DNA of 64,000 nucleotides from Hydrogenophaga borbori (GCF_003417535.1 NZ_QVLS01000003.1:124001-188000), one strand, 5' to 3'. Positions 26,520-39,072 are shown, numbered from the stretch's first letter. Made by a program: numbers and translations. Notes: generated from the sequence alone by a model not told the origin.

Positions 26520-27121
26520 CTATTTCGGGAAGAAGCAATTTTTCGCGGTACCCCACACTGGGTCACCCCCAAAAGATGCAATTGAACAGGTCATCGAACC
26601 ATTAAGAGTTGCAGTCTTCGAAAATGCACTCGAATTGCTCGTCCATCCTATGAAGTATGCAGTATCACATGGCACGCCGGCCATGGCCAACGCCGCACAG
26701 CCCGAGTTACTGTTGGACACCGTGGAAGAAAGGTTGGTATTACCTTCCGGAGCAACATATTTCAGCTGATAACTAACCCCCGTCTGTCCCGAGACGCCAA
26801 ACAGGGACAGTCTTTCACAGTTCTTTGCCCTATTGGGATAGGGATCCCCCCCCACCAAGTATTGTTGCAGTACACCGTCGTCGCACTGGTGAATCCCTTG
26901 AAGGACCAATTACCCGTACACGCTTGAGTTGAACAATCCGGGATATCAGTCACGCCATAACGGATGAAATCACCCGGCTGAGCGACAAAGGACCCACCCT
27001 CGATCGCGGCCGACGTCCAGATACCGGTGTACGCCATTGCCGAACTCGCACCGAACAACGCGAAGAGCGTCAAAACACCACTTAGCAGCAGCTTAAAAAA
27101 GCTTGATTGACGGATATTCAT
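26520..27121 (-). pseudogene. Small secreted Cys-rich protein, copy 2, frameshifted at a G8 run
   Basis: A paralogue of the gene at 25094. The first part (from ATG 27121) reads a signal peptide with FALFGASSAMAYTG, then AAIEGGSF and CNNTWWGG. There the frame breaks at eight G (plus-strand C run 26846-26853) and continues off-frame. The second part, one base out of phase, resumes as GGDPYPNRAKNCERLSLFG and ends with FGGDPVWGTAKNC and FFPK. One extra G would give a full protein as long as copy 1. It may be a decaying pseudogene, a phase-variable gene or a sequencing error in a homopolymer; the sequence alone cannot tell. Confidence 0.78.
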
Positions 27122-27490
27122 AACAGCACCTTTAGAAAAGAAAGAGTGCATCTGGCCATCCAATGGCAACACCCATTGAAAATGGTCGACACGTTCCCAG
27201 CTACTCCCTGATACCGTGGGATCCCCGCCAACCAACTGAGCGGACTGCCCAAAGAGTTCGTCTGGAAGAAACAGTAATCCAGACACGTAAAACACTCAAT
27301 TCGGCCAGTGGGATGATTCCGCTTGAACGGTCGAATCTGACCCCTCACAGGTGGATCAATGGTGACAACGCGGTGAAGACTGCGACGCAGGCTGCGCACC
27401 CGAGAATCCGGTTCCCGGATGTCACGAGCGGCGTGCAGGCCCAGCATTCACCATCTTGCCCAGCCCCGTGGGGGCTAGGCTGCGCCGAGA
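26520..27490 (-). repeat. Tandem duplication unit 2
   Basis: Second unit of the duplication described at 25094-26090. Gene and upstream DNA both match unit 1, with many substitutions and small indels, so the duplication is not recent. It ends close to the terminator of the tRNA operon. Confidence 0.75.
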
Positions 27491-27581
27491 GTGGCCGCGA
27501 GGCCGTGCCCGCCGTTCTGATGCGTGAGTGCGCCGGGGCGAGCCGATCGATCGACCGGCGCCAGGCGCGCTGATGGGCCAT
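27122..27581. other. Noncoding region upstream of copy 2
   Basis: A 460-base stretch without a supportable gene. Most of it is the duplicated upstream region. Because it is kept in both units it may contain the promoter of the secreted-protein genes, but I cannot place -35 and -10 elements with confidence. Confidence 0.5.
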
Positions 27582-27621
27582 GAAAATGAAAACGGGCTAC
27601 GCGATTTCTCACGTAACCCGT
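27582..27621 (-). terminator. Terminator of the tRNA operon
   Basis: On the minus strand a ten-base stem ACGGGTTACG/CGTAGCCCGT (one G-U pair) is followed by TTTTCATTTTC. It stands ten bases after the CCA end of tRNA-Asp. Confidence 0.75.
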
Positions 27622-27630
27622 TGATGTGTC

Positions 27631-27707
27631 TGGCGGAGTGGACGGGGCTCGAACCCGCGACCCCCGGCGTGACAGGCCGGTATTCTAACCAACTGAACTA
27701 CCACTCC
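27631..27707 (-). tRNA. tRNA-Asp (GTC)
   Basis: A 77-base tRNA with encoded CCA. The acceptor stem is GGAGTGG/CCACTCC, the T-arm has GGTTCGAGCC, and the anticodon loop CTGTCAC gives GTC, reading aspartate codons. Last gene of a leftward tRNA-Ala, tRNA-Glu, tRNA-Asp operon. Confidence 0.97.
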
Positions 27708-27774
27708 TGGCAGGCGGCTTTCGTTCTTTCGAACCAAGTGCCACGACTTGTGCCTACTTGCCTTGCGGCTTGTT

Positions 27775-27850
27775 TGGCGACCCTACGGGGATTCGAACCC
27801 CGGTACTCACCGTGAAAGGGTGATGTCCTAGGCCTCTAGACGATAGGGTC
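27775..27850 (-). tRNA. tRNA-Glu (TTC)
   Basis: A 76-base tRNA with encoded CCA. It starts GACCCTATCGTCTAGAGG and has the T-arm GGTTCGAATCC. The anticodon loop CTTTCAC gives TTC, reading glutamate codons. The gene for its charging enzyme, gltX, lies just upstream of the tRNA cluster on the same strand. Confidence 0.97.
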
Positions 27851-27933
27851 ATAACCTGGACGGAAGCCTCGCATTGTATCAGCGGCAGTGTCTGCTTTTC
27901 CTGCCGTCGCTACCATGCGCGACTTCGAAACTG

Positions 27934-28009
<76 letters not shown>

Positions 28010-28067
28010 ACAGGGTTCGCTGTTCCGTTTCGCTGATCACTCAGCGTTGCGTCCTAGCGAGCCTCGC

Positions 28068-28097
28068 ATTATATGCCAGAAATTCAGGCTTTCTGAA
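28068..28097 (-). promoter_or_regulatory. Promoter of the tRNA operon inside the gltX 3' end
   Basis: On the minus strand a consensus -10 TATAAT (28068-28073) lies 18 bases after a -35-like TTCAGA (28092-28097), followed by a G+C-rich discriminator typical of stable-RNA promoters. The -35 lies in the last codons of gltX. Confidence 0.75.
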
Positions 28098-29469
28098 GTC
28101 GCTCGATCACAAGTTCTCGCGACTGCAGTTCGAGCACCGCATCGAGCGACGGCGTCTGGGCCGTGCCCATCACCAGCACACGCACCGGCATGGCCAGTTG
28201 CGGCATCTTCAAGCCGTGTGCAGCGAGCACCTGCTTGAGCGCGCCCGAGATCGCGGGCTTGTCCCACGCGGGCAGTGCGGCCAGGGCCGAAGCCAGCGCG
28301 GCCACGGCAGGCTTCACGGCCTCGGTGACGTGCTGCGCGGTTTCTTGTGCGCTCGGGTTCACGTCGGCATAGAAGGCCGCGGCCCAGTCGGCCAGCGCCA
28401 CGGTGGTGTCGCAGCGGTCCTTGAACAGCGCGCAGATGCGCGGCAGGCGCTCGTCGGCCACCAGGCCGCGTTTCTTCAACTGCTCGGCCACCAGCGGTGC
28501 GAGCGCTTCGTCGGCCATGGCCTTGAGGTGCTGGGCGTTGACCCAGCGCAGCTTGGCCTCGTCGAACTGCGCGGCGCTGCGGCCGAGGTGGTCGAGGTCG
28601 AACCACTCGAGGAACTGCGCGCGGCTGAAGATTTCGTCGTCGCCGTGGCTCCAGCCCAGGCGCGCCAGGTAGTTCACCATCGCGTCGGGCAGGTATCCCT
28701 CGTCGCGGTACTGGGTGACGGGCTTGGCGCCGTTGCGCTTGCTCATCTTCTCGCCCTGCTCGTTGAGCACGGTGGGCAGGTGCGCATACACCGGGGGTTC
28801 CTGGCCGAGGGCGCGGAAGATGTTGATCTGGCGCGGCGTGTTGTTCACGTGGTCGTCGCCGCGGATCACGTGGGTGATGGCCATGTCGATGTCGTCCACC
28901 ACGACGCAGAAGTTGTAGGTGGGCGTGCCATCGGGGCGTGCGATCACGAGGTCGTCGAGTTCGTCGTTGCGGATCTCGATGCGGCCCTTGACCTTGTCGT
29001 CCCAGGCCACCACGCCGCCCTGCGGGTTCTTGAAGCGCAGCACGGGCTTCACGCCCTCGGGCACCGGCGGCAGGGTCTTGCCAGGCTCGGGGCGCCAGGT
29101 GCCGTCGTAGCGCGGCTTTTCCTTGGCGGCCATCTGGCGCTCGCGCAGGGCGTCGAGCTCCGCCACGCTCATGTAGCAGGGGTAGACCAGCCCCTGGGCC
29201 TGCATCTGCGCCAGCACCTGCTTGTAGCGGTCCATGCGCTGCATTTGGTAGAAGGGCCCCTCGTCGGGGTCGAGGCCCAGCCAGGCCATGCCTTCCAGGA
29301 TCACGTCGACCGCGGCCTGCGAGGAGCGCTCCAGGTCGGTGTCCTCGATTCGCAGGATGAAGTCGCCCTGCTGCGAGCGCGCGAAAGCCCAGGGGTACAG
29401 GGCCGAGCGGATGTTGCCGAGGTGGATGAAGCCGGTCGGCGACGGCGCGAAACGGGTGCGGACTTTCAC
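28084..29469 (-). CDS. gltX: Glutamyl-tRNA synthetase
   Basis: A 461-residue class I aminoacyl-tRNA synthetase that charges tRNA-Glu. The HIGH-type motif is in [17 protein letters not shown] (residues 6-22) and the KMSKR loop is EKMSKRNG. The anticodon-binding helical domain follows, from about residue 330. The start is GTG at 29469, overlapping the metZ stop (GTGA), and gives the normal N-terminus [13 protein letters not shown]. Last gene of the leftward folC-dedD-cvpA-purF-metZ-gltX run, just upstream of a tRNA operon that includes tRNA-Glu. Confidence 0.96.
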   Translation of the reverse strand: MKVRTRFAPSPTGFIHLGNIRSALYPWAFARSQQGDFILRIEDTDLERSSQAAVDVILEGMAWLGLDPDEGPFYQMQRMDRYKQVLAQMQAQGLVYPCYMSVAELDALRERQMAAKEKPRYDGTWRPEPGKTLPPVPEGVKPVLRFKNPQGGVVAWDDKVKGRIEIRNDELDDLVIARPDGTPTYNFCVVVDDIDMAITHVIRGDDHVNNTPRQINIFRALGQEPPVYAHLPTVLNEQGEKMSKRNGAKPVTQYRDEGYLPDAMVNYLARLGWSHGDDEIFSRAQFLEWFDLDHLGRSAAQFDEAKLRWVNAQHLKAMADEALAPLVAEQLKKRGLVADERLPRICALFKDRCDTTVALADWAAAFYADVNPSAQETAQHVTEAVKPAVAALASALAALPAWDKPAISGALKQVLAAHGLKMPQLAMPVRVLVMGTAQTPSLDAVLELQSRELVIERLQKA

Positions 29470-30677
29470 GGGAGGGTGTCGAGGCCGCGCGAGAGGTCGG
29501 CCTGCATGTCGTTGATGTGTTCGAGGCCTACGGCCACGCGGATCAGGCCCTGGCCGATGCCGGCCGCCTGGCGCTGCGCTTCGGTGAGGCGGCCGTGCGA
29601 GGTGCTCGCGGGGTGCGCGCACAGGGTCTTGGTGTCGCCCAGGTTGGTGGACAGCGAGAGCACGCGCAGCGAATCGAGCACGTGGAAGGCGCGCTGGCGG
29701 GCCTGCTCGGGGTTGGAGGCCTTCACGTCGAAGGACAGCACCGCGCCACCGATGCCGCTCTGCTGCTTCATGGCCAGCGCGTGCTGCGGGTGGCTGGGCA
29801 GGCCGGGGTTGTGCACGCGCGCCACCGCGGGGTGCGCCTCCAGCCAGCGGCCCAGCGCGAGCGCGTTGGCGCTTTGCGCGCGCAGGCGAATGTCCAGCGT
29901 CTCCAGGCCCTTGAGCATGACCCAGGCATTGAAGGGCGCGAGCGTCATGCCCGCGCTCTTCATGATGGGCAGGAACTTCTCGGTGACCAGGGCCTGGCTG
30001 GCGCACAGCGCGCCGGCCATGACGCGGCCCTGCCCGTCGAGGTACTTGGTGCCCGAGTGCATGACGATGTCGGCGCCGAAATCCATGGGGCGCTGCAGCG
30101 CGGGCGTGGCGAAGCAGTTGTCCACGCACAGCAACGCGCCGGCGTTGTGCGCCAGATCGGCCAGGGCCTGGATGTCGCAGACCTCGGTGAGCGGGTTGGT
30201 GGGCGTCTCGGCGAACAGCAGCCTGGTGGTCGGGCGCAGCGCGGCCTTCCAGGCGCCCACGTCGGTCTGCGGGACGAAGCTCGACTCGACGCCGAACTTC
30301 GCCAGGTCGCTGCCGATGAGCTTGATGGTCGAGCCGAACATGGACTGCGAACACACCACGTGGTCGCCCGCCTTGAGCAGGCCCAGGCACATGAGCAGGA
30401 TGGCCGACATGCCCGAGGCCGTGCCCATGGCGGCCTCGCTGCCTTCCAGCGCGGCGAGGCGGCGCTCGAAGCTGGTGACCGTGGGGTTGCCGTAGCGGCC
30501 GTAGGTGAAGCCCTCCTCATCGCCCGCGAAACGGCGAGCCGAAGATTCGGCAGAGGACTGCACGTAGCCGCTCGTGAGGTACAGCGCCTCGGAGTTCTCG
30601 CCATAGGGGCTTCGATCGACGGCCTCGCGCACCGCCAGGGTGTCGCGGTGCAGGGTTTTTCTCAGCGCGTCGTCCAA
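29466..30677 (-). CDS. metZ: O-succinylhomoserine sulfhydrylase
   Basis: A 403-residue PLP enzyme that makes homocysteine directly from O-succinylhomoserine and sulfide. The PLP lysine lies in [12 protein letters not shown] (about residues 204-215), with [11 protein letters not shown] and [14 protein letters not shown] as further Cys/Met-metabolism signatures. The start is TTG at 30677, one base after the purF stop, with AGGAGG six bases upstream; no in-frame ATG would give the family N-terminus. Its place after purF is the usual one in Burkholderiales. Confidence 0.93.
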   Translation of the reverse strand: MDDALRKTLHRDTLAVREAVDRSPYGENSEALYLTSGYVQSSAESSARRFAGDEEGFTYGRYGNPTVTSFERRLAALEGSEAAMGTASGMSAILLMCLGLLKAGDHVVCSQSMFGSTIKLIGSDLAKFGVESSFVPQTDVGAWKAALRPTTRLLFAETPTNPLTEVCDIQALADLAHNAGALLCVDNCFATPALQRPMDFGADIVMHSGTKYLDGQGRVMAGALCASQALVTEKFLPIMKSAGMTLAPFNAWVMLKGLETLDIRLRAQSANALALGRWLEAHPAVARVHNPGLPSHPQHALAMKQQSGIGGAVLSFDVKASNPEQARQRAFHVLDSLRVLSLSTNLGDTKTLCAHPASTSHGRLTEAQRQAAGIGQGLIRVAVGLEHINDMQADLSRGLDTLP

Positions 30678-30678
30678 C

Positions 30679-32181
<1,503 letters not shown>

Positions 32182-32205
32182 GATGGTGTCCTTGGGTTCA
32201 GAAGT

Positions 32206-32691
32206 TCAGGGGATGTAGCGCGCGAGCGGGTCGGGCAGCAGGGGTTTGGCCTGGCGCAGCGCGCCGCTCAGTGCGTTGGCGGTGGGCGAGTCCTGCCACC
32301 AGGCGGCCGATTGCATCTGCGTCATGGCAATGACCAACGCGACGGCGAGCAGGATGACCAGGCCCCGCAGCAGGCCGAAGGCGCCGCCCAGGACGCGGTC
32401 GACCGGGCGCAGGCCCACGGTGTTGACGAATTTCTGCACCAGCCAGGCCAGCACGCCGCCGAGAAAAGCGACGGCGATGAAGACCAGCGCGAAGCCGATG
32501 GCCAGTTGCAGCGGCGGCGCGACCTTGTCGATCGGCAGCCAGGGCACGACGTCGTCAGCGAAGGCCTGGGCGAACAGGAAGGCGGCCACCCAGCCCAGCA
32601 CCGACAGCACCTCGAACATGAGCCCGCGCCACAGGCCCAGCAGCACCGACAGCAGCAGCAAGGTGAGCAGCACCCAGTCGGTCAGCAGCAT
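32206..32691 (-). CDS. cvpA: CvpA family membrane protein
   Basis: A 161-residue inner-membrane protein with four hydrophobic helices, starting MLLTDWVLLTLLLLSVLLGLWRG. CvpA proteins are named for colicin V production and are linked to envelope integrity. Their position before purF is conserved in proteobacteria, as here (24 bases upstream). The segment VDRVLGGAFGLLRGL near residue 100 is the family hallmark. Confidence 0.92.
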   Translation of the reverse strand: MLLTDWVLLTLLLLSVLLGLWRGLMFEVLSVLGWVAAFLFAQAFADDVVPWLPIDKVAPPLQLAIGFALVFIAVAFLGGVLAWLVQKFVNTVGLRPVDRVLGGAFGLLRGLVILLAVALVIAMTQMQSAAWWQDSPTANALSGALRQAKPLLPDPLARYIP

Positions 32692-32704
32692 GGCGGCCCT
32701 CCTT

Positions 32705-33406
32705 TCAGAGGGTCAGGATGGCGGCCGGCAGGCCCAGGGACTTGACGCGCGCGGCGGCCTTCTCGGCCTCGGCGCGGCTGTCGAAGGGGCCCACCCGCAC
32801 GCGCACGCGCTTGCCCTCCGCCGTCTGGGCCACGTTCACGTAGGTCTTGAGGCCGGCGCGCTCGAGCTTCTGGCGCGTCTCGCGGGCGCGGGCCTCGTCG
32901 GCGAAGGCGCCCACCTGCACCACCACGCGCTCGTTCGCGGTGGAGGCGGCGGCGGGCGGCGCCTGGCCGCGCAAGATGGCCTGGGCGCGCGCGGCCTCGG
33001 CGGGGTCGCGCTTGGGCGGCTCGGGCGCGGGTGCGGGTGCTGGAGCGGGCGCTGGCGCCGGTGCCGGGCTCGGCGCGGGGGCCGGACTGGGGGCCGGCGT
33101 GGGCACCGGTGCTGGCGAGGGAGCAGGCGCGGGCGAGGGGGCCGGGGCCGGCGAAGGGCTGGGCGCCGGGGCGGGCCGGGCCGTGCTGGCCAGGGGCGGC
33201 GCGGCGTCGCGGCCCGGAATGTCGATCGGGATATCCACCGCGATCGGGCGCGGCTGGCTGTCGAACAGCAGCGGAAAACCGATGACGCCAGCGGCCACCA
33301 GGATGCTGGCGCCGATGAGCCGGTGGCGCGCCCGGCGACGCACCGCTTCGATGGTGGGAGGCGATGCGTTGGCGCCGCCCTGGGAGCCGGAGCGTGAGCT
33401 GATCAT
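32705..33406 (-). CDS. dedD: SPOR-domain protein with long Pro-Ala linker (DedD-like)
   Basis: A 233-residue bitopic inner-membrane protein. A cytoplasmic N-terminus of about 30 residues is followed by one membrane helix (LIGASILVAAGVIGFPLLF, 30-48). A periplasmic Pro/Ala/Ser linker spans about 77-131. The SPOR domain (about 157-233) has VVQVGAFADEARARET and RVRVGPFDSRAEAEKAAARV. SPOR domains bind denuded septal peptidoglycan, so it probably acts in cell division, like E. coli DedD, whose gene neighbours (folC, cvpA, purF) are the same. Confidence 0.9.
   Translation of the reverse strand: MISSRSGSQGGANASPPTIEAVRRRARHRLIGASILVAAGVIGFPLLFDSQPRPIAVDIPIDIPGRDAAPPLASTARPAPAPSPSPAPAPSPAPAPSPAPVPTPAPSPAPAPSPAPAPAPAPAPAPAPEPPKRDPAEAARAQAILRGQAPPAAASTANERVVVQVGAFADEARARETRQKLERAGLKTYVNVAQTAEGKRVRVRVGPFDSRAEAEKAAARVKSLGLPAAILTL
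33014..33178 (-). repeat. Low-complexity Pro/Ala/Ser coding repeat in dedD
   Basis: About 55 codons encode imperfect P-A-P-S-P-A-P and A-P units. The DNA is a run of GGC/GCC/GGG-type triplets prone to slippage, so linker length may vary between strains. Confidence 0.8.
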
Positions 33407-33435
33407 GGGGTCGCGAGGGCCTTGGTCGGCACGGT

Positions 33436-34782
33436 TCAGGCGGCGAGATGCGGTGCCGCGAGCTTCGGCAATCCGTCCTGCAGCACACCACCGACGGTGT
33501 AGAACGAGCCAAAGACGAGGATTCTATCAGCGGGGTCCGCCGCGCTCAGGGCTGCGGTCAAAGCCTCGCGCGGGTCGCGGTGCAGGCTGGCGTCGCGCCC
33601 CCCGGGTCCCTTCAGTCCCTCCACCAGGGGCTTGAGGTCGGCGGCCCGGCTGGCGCGCGGCAGCGGCAGGTCGGTCAGGTACCAGCGGTCGATCAGCGGC
33701 GCGATGCGCGCCAGCATGGTGCCGAGGTCCTTGTCGGCCATGGCGCCGAACACGGCGTGCGTGCGCGGGTAGAAGCCCATGGCGTCGAGGTTGGCGGCCA
33801 GCGCGGCCACCGAATGCGGGTTGTGCGCCACGTCCAGCACCAGCGCGGGCCGGCCGGGCACGATCTGGAAGCGCCCCGGCAGCTCGACCAGCACGAAGCC
33901 GGTGCGCACGGCCTGGGCCGTGACCGGCAGGCGCCCGCGAAGGGCCTCGATGGCGGCCAGCGCGCCGGCCGCGTTGAGCAGTTGGTTGGCGCCGCGCAGC
34001 GCCGGGTAGGCCAGGCCGCTGTAGCGGCGCCCGCCGTGTGAGGGGTGCATGGCCCAGCCCCACTGCTGCTGGTCGCCCGCGACGTGGAAGTCGACGCCCA
34101 CGCGCCAGAGCTCGGCGTCGATCTCACGCGCGTGGTCGATCAGGCTCTGCGGCGGCGCCGGGTCGCTCACCACCACGGGGCGGCCGGTGCGCATGATGCC
34201 GGCCTTCTCGCGGCCGATGCTCTCGCGGTCGGGGCCCAGCAGGGCCATGTGGTCCAGGTCGATGCTGGTGATGACCGCGCAGTCGGCGTCGAGGATGTTG
34301 ACCGCGTCGAGCCGGCCGCCCAGGCCGACCTCCAGGATGGCCACGTCCACCGCCTCGCGCGCGATGGTGCGCAGGATGGCCAGGGTGGTGAACTCGAAAT
34401 AGGTCAGGCTCACCTCGGGCTCGCCGCCCTGCCCGCGCCGCGCCACGTCCACCTCGGCCATGGCGGGCACCAGCGTGTCGGCCGACACCACCTCGCCCGC
34501 GATGCGGCAGCGCTCCTCGAAATGCACCAGATGCGGCGAGCTGTAGACGCCCGTGCGGTAGCCCGACTGGGTGTAGATGGACTCCAGCATGGCGCAGGTG
34601 CTGCCCTTGCCGTTGGTGCCGGCCACGGTGATCACCGGGCAGCTCAGTTGCAGGCCCATGCGCCGCGCCACGGTCATCACGCGCTCCAGGCCCATGTCTA
34701 TGGCCTGCGGGTGCAGGCGCTCGGCGTGGGCCAGCCAGTCGGCCAGCGTCACGGGGTGATCGGGAACGGGGATCTCAAGCAT
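33436..34782 (-). CDS. folC: Bifunctional folylpolyglutamate/dihydrofolate synthase
   Basis: A 448-residue Mur-ligase-superfamily enzyme that adds glutamate to dihydropteroate and to folates. The P-loop is VAGTNGKGSTCAML (about residues 51-64), followed by SPHLVHFEERCRI, ILEVGLGGRLDAVN and DVAHNPHSVAALAANL in the C-terminal domain. The start MLEIPVPDHPVTLADWL at 34782 is preferred over an upstream in-frame codon at 34830. First gene of the leftward run that ends with gltX; the arsC-like gene diverges from it 56 bases away. Confidence 0.95.
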   Translation of the reverse strand: MLEIPVPDHPVTLADWLAHAERLHPQAIDMGLERVMTVARRMGLQLSCPVITVAGTNGKGSTCAMLESIYTQSGYRTGVYSSPHLVHFEERCRIAGEVVSADTLVPAMAEVDVARRGQGGEPEVSLTYFEFTTLAILRTIAREAVDVAILEVGLGGRLDAVNILDADCAVITSIDLDHMALLGPDRESIGREKAGIMRTGRPVVVSDPAPPQSLIDHAREIDAELWRVGVDFHVAGDQQQWGWAMHPSHGGRRYSGLAYPALRGANQLLNAAGALAAIEALRGRLPVTAQAVRTGFVLVELPGRFQIVPGRPALVLDVAHNPHSVAALAANLDAMGFYPRTHAVFGAMADKDLGTMLARIAPLIDRWYLTDLPLPRASRAADLKPLVEGLKGPGGRDASLHRDPREALTAALSAADPADRILVFGSFYTVGGVLQDGLPKLAAPHLAA

Positions 34783-34838
34783 CCCGCGATTGTCCCACCC
34801 GCCCCCTGGCCCGACGCGGCTGGCGGACAATCCCGCCC

Positions 34839-35186
34839 ATGATCACGCTGCATGGCATCCCGAACTGCGACACGGTGAAAAAGGCGCGCGCCTGGCTGGA
34901 CGCCAACGGCCGCGAACACCATTTCCACGATTTCAAGAAGCTCGGCGTGCCCGAGGCCGGGCTGGACGCCTGGCTGGCCAGCGCGGGCTGGCAGACCCTG
35001 GTGAACCGCAAGGGCACCACCTGGCGCCAGCTCGACGAGGCCAGCCGCGCCGCCGTGGTGGACAGCGCCAGCGCGCGCCGCCTGCTGCTCGAGCGGCCCA
35101 GCCTGATCAAGCGGCCCGTGGTGCGGTGGAGCGATGGCGCCATCACCGTGGGCTTCGATGCGGCCGACTGGGCCGCCCGGCGCTGA
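34839..35186 (+). CDS. ArsC/Spx-family reductase-like protein (YffB type)
   Basis: A 115-residue thioredoxin-fold protein of the ArsC family. The N-terminus MITLHGIPNCDTVKKARAWL holds a single active cysteine (C10) with no second CxxC cysteine, as in YffB. WQTLVNRKGTTWRQL and LLLERPSLIKRPVVRW are further family marks. YffB-type proteins are thought to be glutathione-dependent reductases of unknown substrate, not arsenate reductases; no ars genes lie nearby. Confidence 0.85.
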   Translation: MITLHGIPNCDTVKKARAWLDANGREHHFHDFKKLGVPEAGLDAWLASAGWQTLVNRKGTTWRQLDEASRAAVVDSASARRLLLERPSLIKRPVVRWSDGAITVGFDAADWAARR

Positions 35187-35268
35187 GCCGCTGCCCGCCC
35201 CCCCCGACCGCCCTCCCAGGGCCGCGACCTAAAATCGCGGCTTTGCCTTCTCCACGCCCTCCAGCACC

Positions 35269-36937
<1,669 letters not shown>

Positions 36938-36960
36938 AGCAGGTCCACCGCTTGCGCTCG

Positions 36961-36992
36961 AAGGGCTCGCCATCTGGCGGGCCCTTTTTTTT
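36961..36992 (+). terminator. Rho-independent terminator after argG
   Basis: An 11-base stem AAGGGCTCGCC/GGCGGGCCCTT (one G-U pair) with a four-base loop runs into eight T. It begins 23 bases after the argG stop. Confidence 0.9.
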
Positions 36993-37016
36993 GATCACCG
37001 TCGGCCTTCGCCGCGA

Positions 37017-37562
37017 TCAGACCCGCAGCAGCCCCCGAAAGCCGCGCGACGCGTAGTAGGACTGCACGCCGTTGTGGTACGAGAACACCTGGCCATAGCG
37101 GCGGTCGCAGAACAGGGCCCCGCCGAGCGCGCGCACGGCTTTCGGGGTGGCGATCCAGCTGGAGGTCTTCAGGTCGAACTCGCCCAACTCCTGCAGCCGG
37201 CGGTACATCGCCTCGTCGAGCATCTCGACGCCCATCTCGGCGGCCATCTCCATGGCGCTGCCTTGCGGCTTGTTCTCCTTGCGCGCGTCCAGCGCCTCGC
37301 GGTCGAAGCACAGGCTGCGCCGGCCCGTGGGCGTCTCGGCCGCGCAATCGCAGAAAAGGATCACGCCCGAGGCCTTGTCGCGCCCGATCACGTCGGGCTC
37401 GCCGCCCGAGGCCTCCATCCGGTGCAGGGACGACAGGGCGCCGGGGTTCGACCCCAGCCGCGCCAGCACCTCGTCCCAGGCCATGCCCTTGTGGCGCTTG
37501 GGGTGCTTCTCGAACCGGGTCTTCAGTGTTTGCAGCAGCTGTTCACGTTCGGTGGGTTTCAT
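37017..37562 (-). CDS. DUF4256 family protein
   Basis: A 181-residue cytoplasmic protein of the DUF4256 family. It begins KPTEREQLLQTLKTRFEKHP, then has WDEVLARLGSNPGALSSLHRMEASGGEPDVIG, FCDCAAETPTGRRSLCFDREAL, and the end GVQSYYASRGFRGLLRV. The start at 37562 is preferred to 37598. No function is known to me. Its neighbour downstream is another uncharacterised family, DUF2200. Confidence 0.82.
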   Translation of the reverse strand: MKPTEREQLLQTLKTRFEKHPKRHKGMAWDEVLARLGSNPGALSSLHRMEASGGEPDVIGRDKASGVILFCDCAAETPTGRRSLCFDREALDARKENKPQGSAMEMAAEMGVEMLDEAMYRRLQELGEFDLKTSSWIATPKAVRALGGALFCDRRYGQVFSYHNGVQSYYASRGFRGLLRV

Positions 37563-37619
37563 GGCTTCCGTGGGACCTCCGGGTTGGGAAATGGCCAAGT
37601 GTTCGGGGCCCGGGCCCGC

Positions 37620-37970
37620 TCACTGCCTCAGGATCTTGTCCATCGCCTTGCCTTTGGCCAGTTCGTCGACCAATTTGTCCAGCTGGCGGATCTTGCGCAT
37701 CAGCGGGTCGTCCACCTCTTCGACGCGCACACCGCACACCAGGCCCGTGATCCGTGCGCTGTTCGGGTGAAACGCGGGCGCCTGGGCAAAGAAGGTCTCG
37801 ACGTCGCTGCCCTGCTCGATCTGGCGGCGCAGTCCCGCCGCGTCGTAGCCCGTCAGCCAGCCGATGACCTGGTCCACCTCCTCGCGGGTGCGCTGCTTGC
37901 GCTCGGCCTTCTGCACGTACAGCGGGTACAGCTGGGCGAACTTCATCGAGAAAACGGGGTGGCCAGCCAT
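37620..37970 (-). CDS. DUF2200 family protein
   Basis: A 116-residue cytoplasmic protein matching DUF2200: [30 protein letters not shown], then [28 protein letters not shown] and [35 protein letters not shown]. The family is small, soluble and widespread, with no assigned role that I know. It starts 16 bases after the murB stop and may be cotranscribed with it. Confidence 0.85.
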   Translation of the reverse strand: MAGHPVFSMKFAQLYPLYVQKAERKQRTREEVDQVIGWLTGYDAAGLRRQIEQGSDVETFFAQAPAFHPNSARITGLVCGVRVEEVDDPLMRKIRQLDKLVDELAKGKAMDKILRQ

Positions 37971-37986
37971 GGCATGCCTCCTGGGT

Positions 37987-39039
37987 TCAGATCACCACCG
38001 GCTCCGGCTCCAGCCGGATGCCGAAGCGCTCATAGACGCTGGTCTGGATCGCCTTCGCCAGCGTGACCACCTCGCCCCCGGTGGCCCCGCCCCGGTTCAC
38101 CAGCACCAGGGCCTGCTTGTCGTACACGCCCGCGTTGCCCACGCCGCGCCCCTTCCAGCCGCAGGCGTCGATCAGCCAGCCCGCGGCCAGCTTCACCGTG
38201 CCATCGGGCATGGGGTAGTGCACCACCTTGGGCTCGCGCGCGATGATGTCGGCGCACTGGTCCAGCGTGACCGTGGGGTTCTTGAAGAAGCTGCCCGCGT
38301 TGCCGATCACCGCCGGGTCCGGCAGCTTGGCGCGCCGGATGGCGCAGATCCAGTCGAAGATCGTCCGCGCGTCAGGCGTGGTGTTGCCGGTTTCGGCGAT
38401 CTTGCGCTCCAGGTCGGCATAGCCCAGCACCGGCTTCCAGGCCTTGGGCAGCCAGAAACGCACCCGAGCGATGAGCGCGCGGCCCGCCAGGCCGAAGTCG
38501 CGCGCATCCGTGGGTGGGTGCTTGAACACCGAGTCGCGGTAGCCGAAGCCGCACTGCGCGGCGTCCAGCGTGAACCCCTCACCCGAACGCAGGTCGATGG
38601 CGTCCAGCGAATGGAAGCGGTCTTGCAGTTCCACGCCATAGGCGCCGATGTTCTGCACCGGCGAGGCGCCCACGGTGCCGGGGATGAGCGCCAGGTTCTC
38701 CAGCCCGGGCCAGCCCCGCTCCAGCGTCCACTGCACGAAGGCGTGCCAGTTCTCGCCCGCGCCGGCCTCCACCAGCCAGCCCTTGGGCGTTTCTTCCACC
38801 AGGCGCCGGCCCGCGATCTCCACCTTGAGCACCAAAGGCCTCACATCGCCCGTGATCACCAGGTTGCTGCCCCCGCCCAGCACGAAAGGCGGGGCCTCGC
38901 GGGTGAGTTCCGGCCAGTCGTCCGAGGCCCGCAGCGCGGCCAGGTCGGCCTCGGCGCGGATGCGCGCGAGGCGGTGCGCCTTGGCCACGATGCCAAAGCT
39001 GTTGTAGGCCTGTAGAGGCACCTGCTTCTCGACTATCAT
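37987..39039 (-). CDS. murB: UDP-N-acetylenolpyruvoylglucosamine reductase
   Basis: A 350-residue FAD enzyme that makes UDP-N-acetylmuramate for peptidoglycan, in the cytoplasm. [12 protein letters not shown] is the FAD loop, and [19 protein letters not shown] and [12 protein letters not shown] (catalytic Ser) are canonical. The C-terminus ends with the Glu-containing [10 protein letters not shown]. Length fits the type I enzyme. The ATG at 39039 ([16 protein letters not shown]) is chosen over 39060. It diverges from yajQ with only 33 bases between starts, so their promoters must overlap. Confidence 0.94.
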   Translation of the reverse strand: MIVEKQVPLQAYNSFGIVAKAHRLARIRAEADLAALRASDDWPELTREAPPFVLGGGSNLVITGDVRPLVLKVEIAGRRLVEETPKGWLVEAGAGENWHAFVQWTLERGWPGLENLALIPGTVGASPVQNIGAYGVELQDRFHSLDAIDLRSGEGFTLDAAQCGFGYRDSVFKHPPTDARDFGLAGRALIARVRFWLPKAWKPVLGYADLERKIAETGNTTPDARTIFDWICAIRRAKLPDPAVIGNAGSFFKNPTVTLDQCADIIAREPKVVHYPMPDGTVKLAAGWLIDACGWKGRGVGNAGVYDKQALVLVNRGGATGGEVVTLAKAIQTSVYERFGIRLEPEPVVI

Positions 39040-39072
39040 GGCCGCGATTTTCTCACCCACCGCCGCCTCGCC

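Noticed and set aside
24960..27630. Island as an integrative element with attachment sites at tRNA-Asp
   Set aside because: No integrase, transposase or terminal direct repeat of a tRNA end is visible; only composition and duplication support transfer.
33014..33178. Pro/Ala run in dedD as a CRISPR-like or minisatellite array
   Set aside because: It is an in-frame coding linker between membrane helix and SPOR domain, with no spacers.
34839..35186. Arsenate reductase
   Set aside because: Only one active cysteine, the YffB-type sequence, and no ars genes nearby.
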